From Verticillium longisporum (lineage: Eukaryota; Ascomycota; Sordariomycetes; Glomerellales; Plectosphaerellaceae), in NCBI GenBank assembly GCA_019188255.1, contig JAETXT010000015.1:1364001-1428000 (forward strand): a stretch of DNA of 64,000 nucleotides, given 5' to 3'. Each line of letters starts with the position of its first letter. The stretch's first letter is position 1. A model generated the notes under the pieces. That model searched no databases. It saw nothing but the letters and a program-made list of their open reading frames with translations, and was not told the DNA's origin. Below are positions 35,472 through 44,508 of the stretch, one piece after another. The translations under genes and the position numbers were made by a program.

Positions 35472-37540
35472 GCGAGTGGTGACTGCCAGCGTTCGGTGAT
35501 AAGGGATGAGATTCCCTTCTTTGTCTTTCGCCAGGATGGCGTTAATGTTGGGGGCGTGTTTTGTTCATGATCTGAGCGTCTGCTCAGAATGTCTGCCCTG
35601 CCATTCTCAGATCCTTTGCGATAGATGATGGTGAAGTTGAATTCCGAAAGGAATTCTGCCCATCTTATTTGGCGTTTGTTGAGGTCTTTGTTCGTTGTGA
35701 AGTGTGCAAGATTTTTGTGGTCGGTGTAGACCTTGACTTCGTGTCGTGCTCCGGAGAGATACGTTCTCCATTCTTTGAAGGCTTCGATGATTGCCATGAG
35801 TTCTTTGTCGTGTATCTGATAATTGAGCTCTGGTCCGTGTAGCTTCTTCGAGAAGAACGCTACTGGGTGCAGGCGTCCTTGGTCGTCCCTTTGTCCTAAC
35901 TGTCCTCCAATGGCGAAGTCGGAGGCATCTGTCTCGACTTCCATGGGTTTTTCGGGGTCTATCATTCGGAGGACTGGTTCGCTGAGGACGGCATCGATAA
36001 TTTGGCGAAATGCCTTTTCTTGGGGTTCGTTCCATGCGAACTCTATTTCCTTGACCGTGAGGCTCGTCAAAGGATTGGCAGTCTTGCTGTATCCTTTTAG
36101 GAATCGTCGGTAGAAGTTGACGAAACCGAGGAATGCTCTGACGTCCTTGACGTTCTTTGGTGTAGGCCATTCCCTGATGGCTGCCACTTTGGATTTTTCC
36201 ATCCTGATTTCTCCTGGGGTGATCGTATACCCTAGGAAATCTACTTCCTGTGTGTGGAACTTGGCTTTTTCTGGTTCTACTAACAGCTCGTGCTGGTGTA
36301 GTCGTGTGAGGACCTGGTGGACGTGTCCCTTGTGTTCTTCCATTGTCTTCGAGAAGATCAGAATGTCATCGAGATATACCACCACGAAGACGTCCAGGAA
36401 TTCTCGCAGTACATCGTTGATCATGTTTTGGAAGGTTGCGGGGGCGTTGGTCAATCCGAATGGCATGACCAAGTACTCGTAGTGTCCTCGTCGTGTTCGG
36501 AATGCCGTTTTCCATTCCTCTCCATCCTTGATGCGGATGAGGTTATATGCTCCTTTGAGATCGAGCGCTGTGAACCAATTGGCTCCTGCTAATGCGTCCC
36601 TGAGTTCTGATATCAGAGGCAATGGGTAGCAGTTCTTGATGGTAATGTCGTTCAACTGTCTGTAGTCGACGCATAGTCTTTCCTTGCCATTCTTCTTTGG
36701 CACAAAGAGAATCGGGTATCCTGCTGGGGATGTCGATGGTCGGATGTATCCTTTTCTGAGGTTCTCCTTGAGATACTCGTCGAGAGTATCCATCTGTCGA
36801 GGGTTCAATCCGTAGATCTTGTTGAATCGGGGGCTCTCTCCTTCCTTGATTGGGATTTCGTGGTCGTAGTGTGTGTGCTTAGGTAGCACCGTGTCGACTT
36901 CTTCCCTGAAGATCTTTTCGTACTTCCAGTATTCCTTGGGTACGTTCTGCAGTCTTTCTTGCTGTTCTGTTGTGAGCTCCTCCGGGGTTGTCTCCTCTGA
37001 GTTGTCCCTATTCGTGAGGGCTAGTTGGAGGTCGCTTGAGAGACCGCTCGTGGGTCTTTCCTCAGGGGCTGACGTACTCCACTGGACGCGGCCAGCTGTC
37101 CAGTCAATCTGAGGGTTCCATTGTCTGAGCCATGGGATGCCTAGGATGATTTGTTTTCCTCCCATGTTGGTGATGTCGAAGGTTATGTGACCTTGACGGC
37201 GAGAGATGAACACCTGGAGGGGCGCAGTCTCCGTGTTCACGATCCCTCCTCCGTATGAGACCGCTTGTCCTTCCACCGTGCTGAGTTGATAGGGTTCCTC
37301 CTTATATTTCCATGTGATCTTATTCTTGTTGATGTATTCGGGGCTCATGTAGTTGCCCTGGGCGCCGCTGTCTAGTAGCGCGCTTGCCCATCGTCCTCCT
37401 ACGTTTATTCTCACGTAGAGGTGATTCGTGCCGTGGGTTCGTTCGGCTGAGCAGATCGCTCTTACTTCCTTCGTCGGTCGTTGTCCCTGTCCGACCGACG
37501 CTTGCCTTTTCCCGAAGGCGGCGGCGTGGTAGGTGGCCAC
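35468..37540 (-). CDS. pol: pol, 5' part: protease, reverse transcriptase, RNase H
   Basis: The open frame covers 690 residues in the -1 frame relative to gag, overlapping gag by 79 bp. The retropepsin active site reads LLDSGAQGNY (Asp57). Reverse transcriptase includes KKNGKERLCVDYRQLN, FTALDLKGAYNLIRI and the catalytic YLDDILIFSK. RNase H begins at EVETDASDFAIGGQL and continues to VYTDHKNL. The natural entry is by ribosomal slippage from gag, not at the first ATG. The last about 25 residues are off-frame after the run of five G at 35550-35554; the authentic frame resumes as the integrase reading. The protein would otherwise be about 1,130 residues. Confidence 0.92.
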   Translation of the reverse strand: MATYHAAAFGKRQASVGQGQRPTKEVRAICSAERTHGTNHLYVRINVGGRWASALLDSGAQGNYMSPEYINKNKITWKYKEEPYQLSTVEGQAVSYGGGIVNTETAPLQVFISRRQGHITFDITNMGGKQIILGIPWLRQWNPQIDWTAGRVQWSTSAPEERPTSGLSSDLQLALTNRDNSEETTPEELTTEQQERLQNVPKEYWKYEKIFREEVDTVLPKHTHYDHEIPIKEGESPRFNKIYGLNPRQMDTLDEYLKENLRKGYIRPSTSPAGYPILFVPKKNGKERLCVDYRQLNDITIKNCYPLPLISELRDALAGANWFTALDLKGAYNLIRIKDGEEWKTAFRTRRGHYEYLVMPFGLTNAPATFQNMINDVLREFLDVFVVVYLDDILIFSKTMEEHKGHVHQVLTRLHQHELLVEPEKAKFHTQEVDFLGYTITPGEIRMEKSKVAAIREWPTPKNVKDVRAFLGFVNFYRRFLKGYSKTANPLTSLTVKEIEFAWNEPQEKAFRQIIDAVLSEPVLRMIDPEKPMEVETDASDFAIGGQLGQRDDQGRLHPVAFFSKKLHGPELNYQIHDKELMAIIEAFKEWRTYLSGARHEVKVYTDHKNLAHFTTNKDLNKRQIRWAEFLSEFNFTIIYRKGSENGRADILSRRSDHEQNTPPTLTPSWRKTKKGISSLITERWQSPLA

Positions 37541-39405
37541 GTTGTGTTTAGATTGCTTGGGTCGAGGTTGTCGTCGTCCTTATAATGGACCCTGAAGAGT
37601 GGCTTCTTGACGTGTTTCATACGGTGAAGCCTCCAATCTCTGGCCTTGGCCATATAGTGCTTTATGCACGCGTCATTATCGCAGTCCTCCCATCTGGCAT
37701 GGTCTTGGTAGCATTTGTCGTGATAAGCGGGGTCTGGTCGGAACGTGAGCCGACCTTGACTGTATTCGTCCATGTGTAGGATCCATTTGCGACTTTCCTG
37801 TTCGAACTCTACCGTTACTCGTGGCTCGGTCCAGTGGTTGCGCGGGAGAAACCGGTGCGCGGCTTTCTCTTTGAAATGATATTCGCAGTCGTCGTAGACA
37901 CATTCGGGCCAAAACAACTGATAGTGTTGTTCGTGGGCGTGGTGGAGTGCTGGATGGTCTCCTACCATGAGTCGTACGTTTTCTTTCGTGCTTTCTTGCT
38001 TTCGGGCGCTGGCCTTCCATGGCTTGGTCCCGTAGTAGATGAGTTCGTCCCACGGTACAAGGGGATCGTAATCCTCACTAGGGTTGCTAACGGCGTAGGT
38101 CTGTGTTGGGATGTGGAGTTGAAGTTGTCCCAACGGGGGTTCCTCCTCCTGGCTTGCTTGCGTGTATTCGTCCCATTCCTCGTTGCTCATAAGTCCAACG
38201 TGGAGTGCGGCCTGTGGTTCCGGGTGAGCTTGTTCATAAGCCCTTTCTTCGTCTGTATCGATTTCCTGGGTCTCCGGCGTTACTTGCTGGGCCCATTTCT
38301 GAATTCGTCTTTCCTTCCTGGTGGTGACCATCATGGCCAGGGTTCTTTGTCCCGTAGGTGCCCTGGGGAACCATCCATTCTGTTCCTTACTGTCCTTGTG
38401 GGTCAGGCAATCATCCTGGTAACAGAAGGTCCAGTTAGTTTTGGCATGGTCCTGGTGTTGAGTATGGTTGAGCTGTCGTTCGTTTACGGGTTTCCAGGGC
38501 TTCTTAGGTTGCCGGCATTCTCGAGCCATATGCCCGTTTTTGCCGCAGTTGTAGCATTTCATGTCCTTGAGATCCTTCGGTTTGCCATGTCTGGTATTGT
38601 CGAGCTCCATGGGTCCTGCATGGGTGGTCTGTCCCCAAGCCGTGCTGACGCGGGGTTTGTCGTGCTGGTACTTGCGTCCTTGATTGGATCGGTGGTGGGG
38701 AATGCGAGGGTTCCATGGTCCTATAGCGGGCTTTCGTCCCTTTTCTATTCTGCGTTCGTACTGGCGATCGTCGATTTTGACGGCCATGGCGATGTACTCG
38801 GTGAGGGTTTCGGGTCTATCCTCCCGGATGAGGTCGTCCTTGACGGCGTCTTTGAGTCCTTCGTAGAAACGGGCCATGAGAGCGGACTCTGTCCAATCGA
38901 GTCGACTGGCTAAGAGTCGAAACTCCGTGGCGTACTTAGTGGCTGGCCCGGTCTGTTTGAGCTGAAGGATTTTTCTTTCGTTTTGTCGTTCCTCGTCCAC
39001 GTCCCCAAACGCTCCTTTAATGGCTTCTTCGAATGCGTTCATACCTGCGTAGATGTCCTGGGTGGCCTGCTTCATATCTTCTTTCTTGGTGTGGGTGGAA
39101 TAGTCCCTAATGAAGGGTTCGAACCAGTGCAAGGCGTCCCCTTTGAGGTAAGAGGAGGCGTTGGCGACCTTCTCGCCCCAGTACTTAAGTTGGCCCTCAT
39201 TGGCTTTGTGGTACTGGCGTACCTGGGTGATGAAAGACTGAAGTGCCCTAGGGTTGCCGTCGAATGACTGAGGGGGAAGAGCCTTCATGCTCGTTCCGCC
39301 TTGAAGTTGTTGCATTGAGGCTCGGAGCTGTTCGTTCTCCGAACGGAGCTCCTGGATCATAGCGGCCAAGTTGCTGGCGCTGTTTCCGACGCTGTTGGTG
39401 GACAT
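37462..39405 (-). CDS. gag: gag, nucleocapsid/capsid polyprotein
   Basis: 647 residues; forms the virus-like particle of the retrotransposon. A short coiled coil near the N-terminus (ELRSENEQLRASMQQLQ) precedes the retrotransposon gag domain (about 45-215, with WGEKVANASSYLKGDALHWF and the ATEFRLLASRLDW segment). A single CCHC zinc knuckle, CYNCGKNGHMAREC, holds Cys284, Cys287, His292 and Cys297. The C-terminal half is long, charged and rich in His/Trp/Asp, longer than in simple Ty3-type gag. It ends in a basic stretch that overlaps pol. The start was chosen at the first ATG, 74 bp inside the 5' LTR boundary. Confidence 0.92.
   Translation of the reverse strand: MSTNSVGNSASNLAAMIQELRSENEQLRASMQQLQGGTSMKALPPQSFDGNPRALQSFITQVRQYHKANEGQLKYWGEKVANASSYLKGDALHWFEPFIRDYSTHTKKEDMKQATQDIYAGMNAFEEAIKGAFGDVDEERQNERKILQLKQTGPATKYATEFRLLASRLDWTESALMARFYEGLKDAVKDDLIREDRPETLTEYIAMAVKIDDRQYERRIEKGRKPAIGPWNPRIPHHRSNQGRKYQHDKPRVSTAWGQTTHAGPMELDNTRHGKPKDLKDMKCYNCGKNGHMARECRQPKKPWKPVNERQLNHTQHQDHAKTNWTFCYQDDCLTHKDSKEQNGWFPRAPTGQRTLAMMVTTRKERRIQKWAQQVTPETQEIDTDEERAYEQAHPEPQAALHVGLMSNEEWDEYTQASQEEEPPLGQLQLHIPTQTYAVSNPSEDYDPLVPWDELIYYGTKPWKASARKQESTKENVRLMVGDHPALHHAHEQHYQLFWPECVYDDCEYHFKEKAAHRFLPRNHWTEPRVTVEFEQESRKWILHMDEYSQGRLTFRPDPAYHDKCYQDHARWEDCDNDACIKHYMAKARDWRLHRMKHVKKPLFRVHYKDDDNLDPSNLNTTWPPTTPPPSGKGKRRSDRDNDRRRK
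37507..37513 (-). promoter_or_regulatory. -1 ribosomal frameshift heptamer GGGAAAA
   Basis: In gag reading the codons run TCG GGA AAA GGC, so G-GGA-AAA fits the canonical X-XXY-YYZ slippery pattern in the zero frame. It sits inside the 79-bp gag/pol overlap. Slipping back one base continues as AGG CAA GCG, which is the pol frame. Placement, phase and direction all agree. I did not examine the downstream structure. Confidence 0.8.
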
Positions 39406-39478
39406 TGTTCCTGTGGTAAATATTGCTCAGTGTCACAAGGTAAACCTACTGAACAAGAGTGATCAAAATGTTACGACC

Positions 39479-39944
39479 TGGCAGCTTCCGAAGGGGGAAC
39501 ACTGTCAGAGGGTTGGGGTTGCTGTTTGCAGAAGCTTAGGTTGTGACTCTGAGACGATGTGGTGTCGTAAGGCGTTGCGCACTCGTTACAATGAATACAA
39601 GGTAAGACTTAGATTGATCACTGTCGTGAGAAAGAATGTATCTACAAGTCCAGAATGTCCGTCCTTATATACCTGCCATCCTGTCCTTGTTGTGTTAGGT
39701 GGTGAGCTCATGTTGGATGGCTCACTGGTTAGTTGTTGGTGATCCATGATGTTAGGATCACGGTGTGTTATCCCGTGAGCCATTCCCTGGCTCACTGCGG
39801 CGTCCTTGGTGAGCCCGACGACTCACCCTTTATGTCTGAGTGAGCCATCACGTGATTTGCCAGGTGGGCCCGATTCTTATCTTATCGCGTTCCCTGATCG
39901 CGGGGTCGTCGATTCGCGGCCGCCCTGCTTCCTTGGTTGTTACA
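39479..39944 (-). repeat. LTR at the right (5') end of element C, U3 type 2
   Basis: 466 bp between TGTTACGACC and GGTTGTTACA. The first about 247 bp are nearly identical to the left LTR. The last 219 bp (U3) are unrelated to it but match the RIPed LTR at 41170-41645. The internal sequence next to it (minus strand TTTTGATCACTCTTG) does not begin with TGG, so I cannot name a tRNA primer. Confidence 0.93.
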
Positions 39945-40480
39945 ATATATTAAAAGCGATTAATATTATAATTAATATCTATAAGATCTAGGACTAGATT
40001 AAGCTCGACCTTAAACTTATATATATTAGAATAACTATATATATTAATAAGATAAAGATAAAAGGATTATCCTTATAAGAAGGAGATAGTATCTATTTTA
40101 TCCGCTAAAATATTAAAATTAAATAATTAAACGATAAATTAGATTTTAAGAAACTAGGATTATTTAAAATTCTTAAGAAATTCTCGAATATTAATTACTA
40201 CCTCTTATTACTAGAGAATATAAAAATTTACCCTATTTTTTATATTATACTATTAAAGTTAATACTATATAATATATTATTTAAAATAAACGTAGAAATC
40301 GAAAATATTAATAAATATAAAATCGAAAGAATCCTCGATTATAGAAAGATAAATAAATAAAAAGAATACTTAATTAAATAAAAGAACTATAAATATAAAG
40401 AAAATATATAGGAATTAATTAAGAACTTAAACTACCTATAATTACTCTAAGAATATTATCGCTTAATATAAAACTAAAGT
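39945..40480 (+). mobile_element. copy B (right part): RIPed integrase tail and chromodomain
   Basis: Plus-strand remains matching the intact element from the ASIRKIQDQIKLDLEL region to the end of the chromodomain, with TG-to-TA changes throughout. About 1.6 kb of pol between here and the left part of copy B (ending at 33076) is absent. Confidence 0.85.
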
Positions 40481-41169
40481 CGGAAAATTCCTCCCCGAAG
40501 CTTAATAAGGACTAGTCTACGACGCTACTAGTACCCTACTCTTAAAAGTCCTATATTATATTAGCCTCTTAAGCCTCGAGGCTTAAGTTATCCCCGCTTA
40601 AAGGAAGGACGCTATCCTCCTTATCTAATTAACGAATCCTATAAATAAATAACTCTTCCCTACGAGCCTTCGCCGCTTTCTATATCTTACGAAGACGGGA
40701 TAAACGACCTAAAGCTATCGCTAATTTCGTTTAGAATACCTCTAATTCTATTTTAATATCCTTAATCTTAGCCTCTCGCTTCTTCTACTCTATAAGAGCT
40801 TTTTCTATTAAACGATTATTAAAAGATAGACCTATAACCCTATTAAGGATTAATTTATATATAGAAACTACGCTTATATTATTATAAGAGCGACCGTAAT
40901 GGATATACTCCTTATAGCGAGAAGAATTAAGGGCGATCTTATAGACGAGATATCGCTTAAAGTACCCTATATAAAGCATCCTAATTTCGCCCTTAGAATT
41001 AATTAAAGTAATAAACGCTTTTCTTTAATCGGTTTTAATAGATAGACGTTTTATAATACGACCTAATATTTTATTATAATTAATAAAGATAATAAGAGAA
41101 GAACTACCGTAGGTAGCTAGGACTTACTATTTATAGCCGCTAGGATATCGGCCTAGAAGAGGAGTATTA
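40481..41169 (-). pseudogene. RIPed antisense zinc-cluster gene of copy B
   Basis: Antisense to copy B, in the same place as the antisense gene of element C (between pol and 3' LTR). From 40979 downward an open stretch of 64 codons contains Tyr at positions 3, 6, 13, 22, 25 and 32. Their spacing is exactly that of the six cysteines of the intact gene. TAT/TAC for TGT/TGC is what RIP would produce. Both copies share GRS before the last position, but other residues differ widely. Further along, a helix-like run (IALGRLSRLRKI) parallels the coiled coil of the intact gene. Stops throughout the rest make it non-functional. An AGAAGAGGAG polypurine tract precedes the LTR. Confidence 0.75.
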
Positions 41170-41645
41170 TATAATAACTAAGGAAATAGGGCGGCCGTAA
41201 ATCGACGACCCTGTAATTAAGGAGTATAATAAAATAAGAATTAGGCCTACCTAGTATATTACGTAATAGCTTACTTAGATATAAAGGGTAAATCATCGAG
41301 CTTACTAAGGACGCTATAATAAGCTAGGGAATAGTTTATAGGATAATATACCGTAATCCTAATATTATAAATCACTAATAACTAAATAGTAAACTATCTA
41401 ATATAAGCTTACTACTTAATATAATAAGGATAGGATAATGGGTATATAAGGATAGATATTCTAGACTTATAGATATATTCTTTCTTATAATAATAATTAA
41501 TCTAAATCTTACTTTATATTTATTATAACGAGTACGTAATACCTTATAATACTATATCGTCTTAGAATCACAACCTAAGCTTCTACTAATAATAACCCTA
41601 ACCCTCTAATAGTATTCCCCCTTCGGAAGCTACTAGGTCGTAATA
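41170..41645 (+). repeat. RIPed 3' LTR of copy B, U3 type 2
   Basis: Starts TATAATAACTAAGG and ends GGTCGTAATA, the RIP-altered inverse of the type-2 LTR (39479-39944). About 476 bp. It differs in U3 type from the truncated 5' LTR of copy B at 32403. Confidence 0.88.
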
Positions 41646-42850
41646 CTAATTAGAGGTCGCTTAAGAGACCGTTTATAGGTCTTTCCTTAAGGGCTAATAT
41701 ACTCTATTAAATATAGCTAGCTATCTAATTAATTTAAGGGTTCTATTATCTAAGCTATAGAATATTTAGAATAATTTATTTTCTTCTTATATTAATAATA
41801 TTAAAAGTTATATAACCTTAATAGTAAAAGATAAATATTTAGAGGGGCGTAATCTCTATATTTACGATCCCCCCTCTATATAAGACTATTTATCCTTTAA
41901 TTATACTAAGTTAATAAGGTTCCTATATATATTTCTATATAATCTTATTCTTATTAATATATTTAGGATTTATATAATTACTCTAAACGCTATTATCTAA
42001 TAGTATATTTATCTATTATCCTTTTATATTTATTCTTATATAGAGGTAATTTATATTATAGGTTCGTTTAGCTAAATAGATTACTTTTAATTCCTTTATT
42101 AATTATTATCCTTATCTAATTAATACTTACCTTTTCTTAAAGGTAATAGTATAATAAATAGCTATATTATATTTAGATTATTTAGATTAAAGTTATTATT
42201 GTCTTTATAATAGACCCTAAAGAGTAGCTTCTTAATATATTTTATATAGTAAAGCCTTTAATCTCTAGCCTTAGCTATATAATGCTTTATATATATATTA
42301 TTATTATAGTCCTCCTATCTAATATTATCTTAATAATATTTATCGTAATAAGAGGGGTCTAATCGGAATATAAGCTAACTTTAATTATATTTATCTATAT
42401 ATAGGATCTATTTATAACTTTCCTATTCGAACTCTATTATTATTTATAGCTTAATCTAGTAATTATATAAGAGAGACTAATATATAGCTTTTTCTTTAAA
42501 ATAATATTTATAATTATTATAAATATATTTAAGCTAAAGTAATTAATAGTATTATTTATAAATATAATAGAATACTAGATAATCTCCTATTATAAATTAT
42601 ATATTTTCTTTTATATTTTCTTATTTTCGGGCGCTAGCCTTCTATAGCTTAGTCCTATAATAGATAAGTTTATCCTATAATATAAGGGGATTATAATCCT
42701 TATTAGGATTATTAATAATATAAATCTATATTAGGATATAGAGTTAAAGCTATCTTAATAGAGGTTCCTCCTCTTAATTTATTTATATATATTTACCCTA
42801 TTCTTTATTATTTATAAGTCTAATATAGGATATAGCTTATAGTCCTAAGT
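41646..42850 (-). mobile_element. copy A (right part): RIPed protease and gag
   Basis: Continues copy A: aligns from about 37021 to 38220 of the intact element (protease, zinc-knuckle-proximal gag), minus strand, with strong RIP changes and many stops. Confidence 0.82.
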
Positions 42851-44050
42851 AAGCCGAGAAGTATCCTTCCTTACTATAAACGTAGATAACGAAATGCGAG
42901 ACTTAGAGCTATGTTTATTATTATATACTCTACGGGAGATAAATCTCATTATATACTAATAGCCGAATTGAGTATCGGCGATAGGAGTGACTAGTAGGAA
43001 CTAACTCTATATAATATACTCTCTTTTATACTATGAGGAGAAAACGAGCTATACTAAGTCCGCGCCACTATCTAAGCCTAGCTAGTTTAGCCTGAAGCCA
43101 CCCCCCTACCTATATTACTAAATTGCGATCCGGCTTAGTAGTATTAGTAGGAGCTTTAGAGCTACTTCTTATTCTCTATCCTCGGTTTAGCGGTAAGATA
43201 TTAAACGAGTTATTTATAATTTAGCTAGGCTCTAGATATTATCGGAGCCTGCGGCCTAGCTCCTCTAAGAATATACTAAGGTGTATTATAACTTTAGGAT
43301 TATTACTATTAGGTTAAGATCCCTCTCCTAGCTAGTTAGTCTACTAGTTACGAAGTAGGCTCTAATACTTAATAATTATTTAAACTCGAGTATTATAGGT
43401 CGTAAGTTAGAAAATATAGTTCTCGATATATAAATATATCTTTTAATAATAGACTTATAGATAATAAAGTCGTCTTCTCGTAGTTAACTAATTTATAGAT
43501 TATAGATTAAGGACTATTATATAGTATAAATGATTTAATAAGAAGGTTACTATGCCCTAATTAATACTTAGCTTATATTACTCGGTTACTATAGCGGCTT
43601 TCTATTATATAGATTCGGTCCTAACTTAGTTTCTCTAGGTAAAGATATAATATATATTTATACTATTAATTAAGCGATTTAGCCTTTCGAGTTTCCTATT
43701 AATTTCTATCTTTTATAAATACTATTATATTCTATAACTTATACTACTAATCGTTAGAATTAAAGTTCATGCTTATTCCTTTCGCCTCAAATCCTCTCGC
43801 GAAAAATTCGGCTCTAGTAAGAGCTATAACGAAAAAAGTGGCTTTATTAGCTATACTTAAGAATAGAGGGCGCATTTACTATTAACGATATAGTAATAGT
43901 TTTAGGATAAATATAGTAGGAAAACGTATATAACCTAGGTTTTACTGCTCGGAACGTTTCGTTTTTAGTATAAACTTCGCTTATTATAATTATATTATTA
44001 AGTAGCTCCCGGCTTATTACCCTAGAATTACGCCTCTAGACCTACCTAGC
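42851..44050. repeat. AT-rich RIPed DNA of unknown origin
   Basis: RIP-like composition but I could not align it to element C. It may be another transposon family. No usable open frame. The solo LTR is inserted in it, and the same kind of sequence continues after 44508. Confidence 0.55.
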
Positions 44051-44508
44051 TGTTACGACCTGGCAGCTTCCGAAGGGGGAACACTGTCAGAGGGTTAGGG
44101 TTGCTGTTTGCAGAAGCTTAGGTTGTGACTCTGAGACGATGTGGTGTCGTAAGGCGTTGCGCACTCGTTACAATGGATACAAGGTAAGACTTAGATTGAT
44201 CACTGTCGTGAGAAAGAATGTATCTACAAGTCCAGAATGTCCGTCCTTATATACCTGCCATCCTGTCCTTGTTGTGTTAGGTGGTGAGCTCATGTTGGAT
44301 GGCTCACTGTTATGTCGTGATCCTGTTATGTTGGATCACGGCTCACGGCGATCCAGGCATAACAGTGATCCTTAGCCCTGGATCACTGTTCCTGGTGATC
44401 CCGTCACGTGACCTAGCCTTGGCGAGCCTTATCTTATCAGTGACCCTGGATCCTCTGACGTGGGGCTTGTCTGCGGCCGGTTGTTCGACCCGTGCTCGTT
44501 ACACTAGC
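44046..44508 (-). repeat. solo LTR with 5-bp target duplication, U3 type 3
   Basis: LTR 44051-44503 (453 bp) flanked by CTAGC on both sides (44046-44050, 44504-44508). The first about 257 bp are nearly identical to the right LTR of element C. The U3 half (44308-44503) is a third, different type. It is un-RIPed. A solo LTR with intact target duplication arises by recombination between the two LTRs of a former full insertion. Confidence 0.92.

Larger units (their letters stand above)
33077..39944 (-). mobile_element. element C: near-intact Ty3/gypsy chromovirus, 6.9 kb
   Basis: A full-length LTR retrotransposon on the minus strand: 5' LTR 39944-39479, gag 39405-37462, pol 37540-34137, an extra antisense gene 33615-34237, 3' LTR 33509-33077. 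Gene order PR-RT-RH-IN-chromodomain places it among the chromoviruses (Metaviridae/Ty3 group), which often target heterochromatin through their chromodomain. It shows no RIP despite lying inside RIPed relatives, so it arrived after they were mutated. The flanking 5-mers, AAAGG on the left and ATATA on the right, do not match, and the two LTRs have different U3 halves. A polypurine tract adjoins the 3' LTR. Pol is broken by an apparent one-base change in a G5 run at 35550-35554. Confidence 0.92.

Noticed and set aside
37834..38913. 359-codon plus-strand frame opposite gag
   Set aside because: A hydrophobic shadow of the gag coding strand; unlike the antisense zinc-cluster gene it has no motif and no counterpart preserved in the RIPed copies that I could see.
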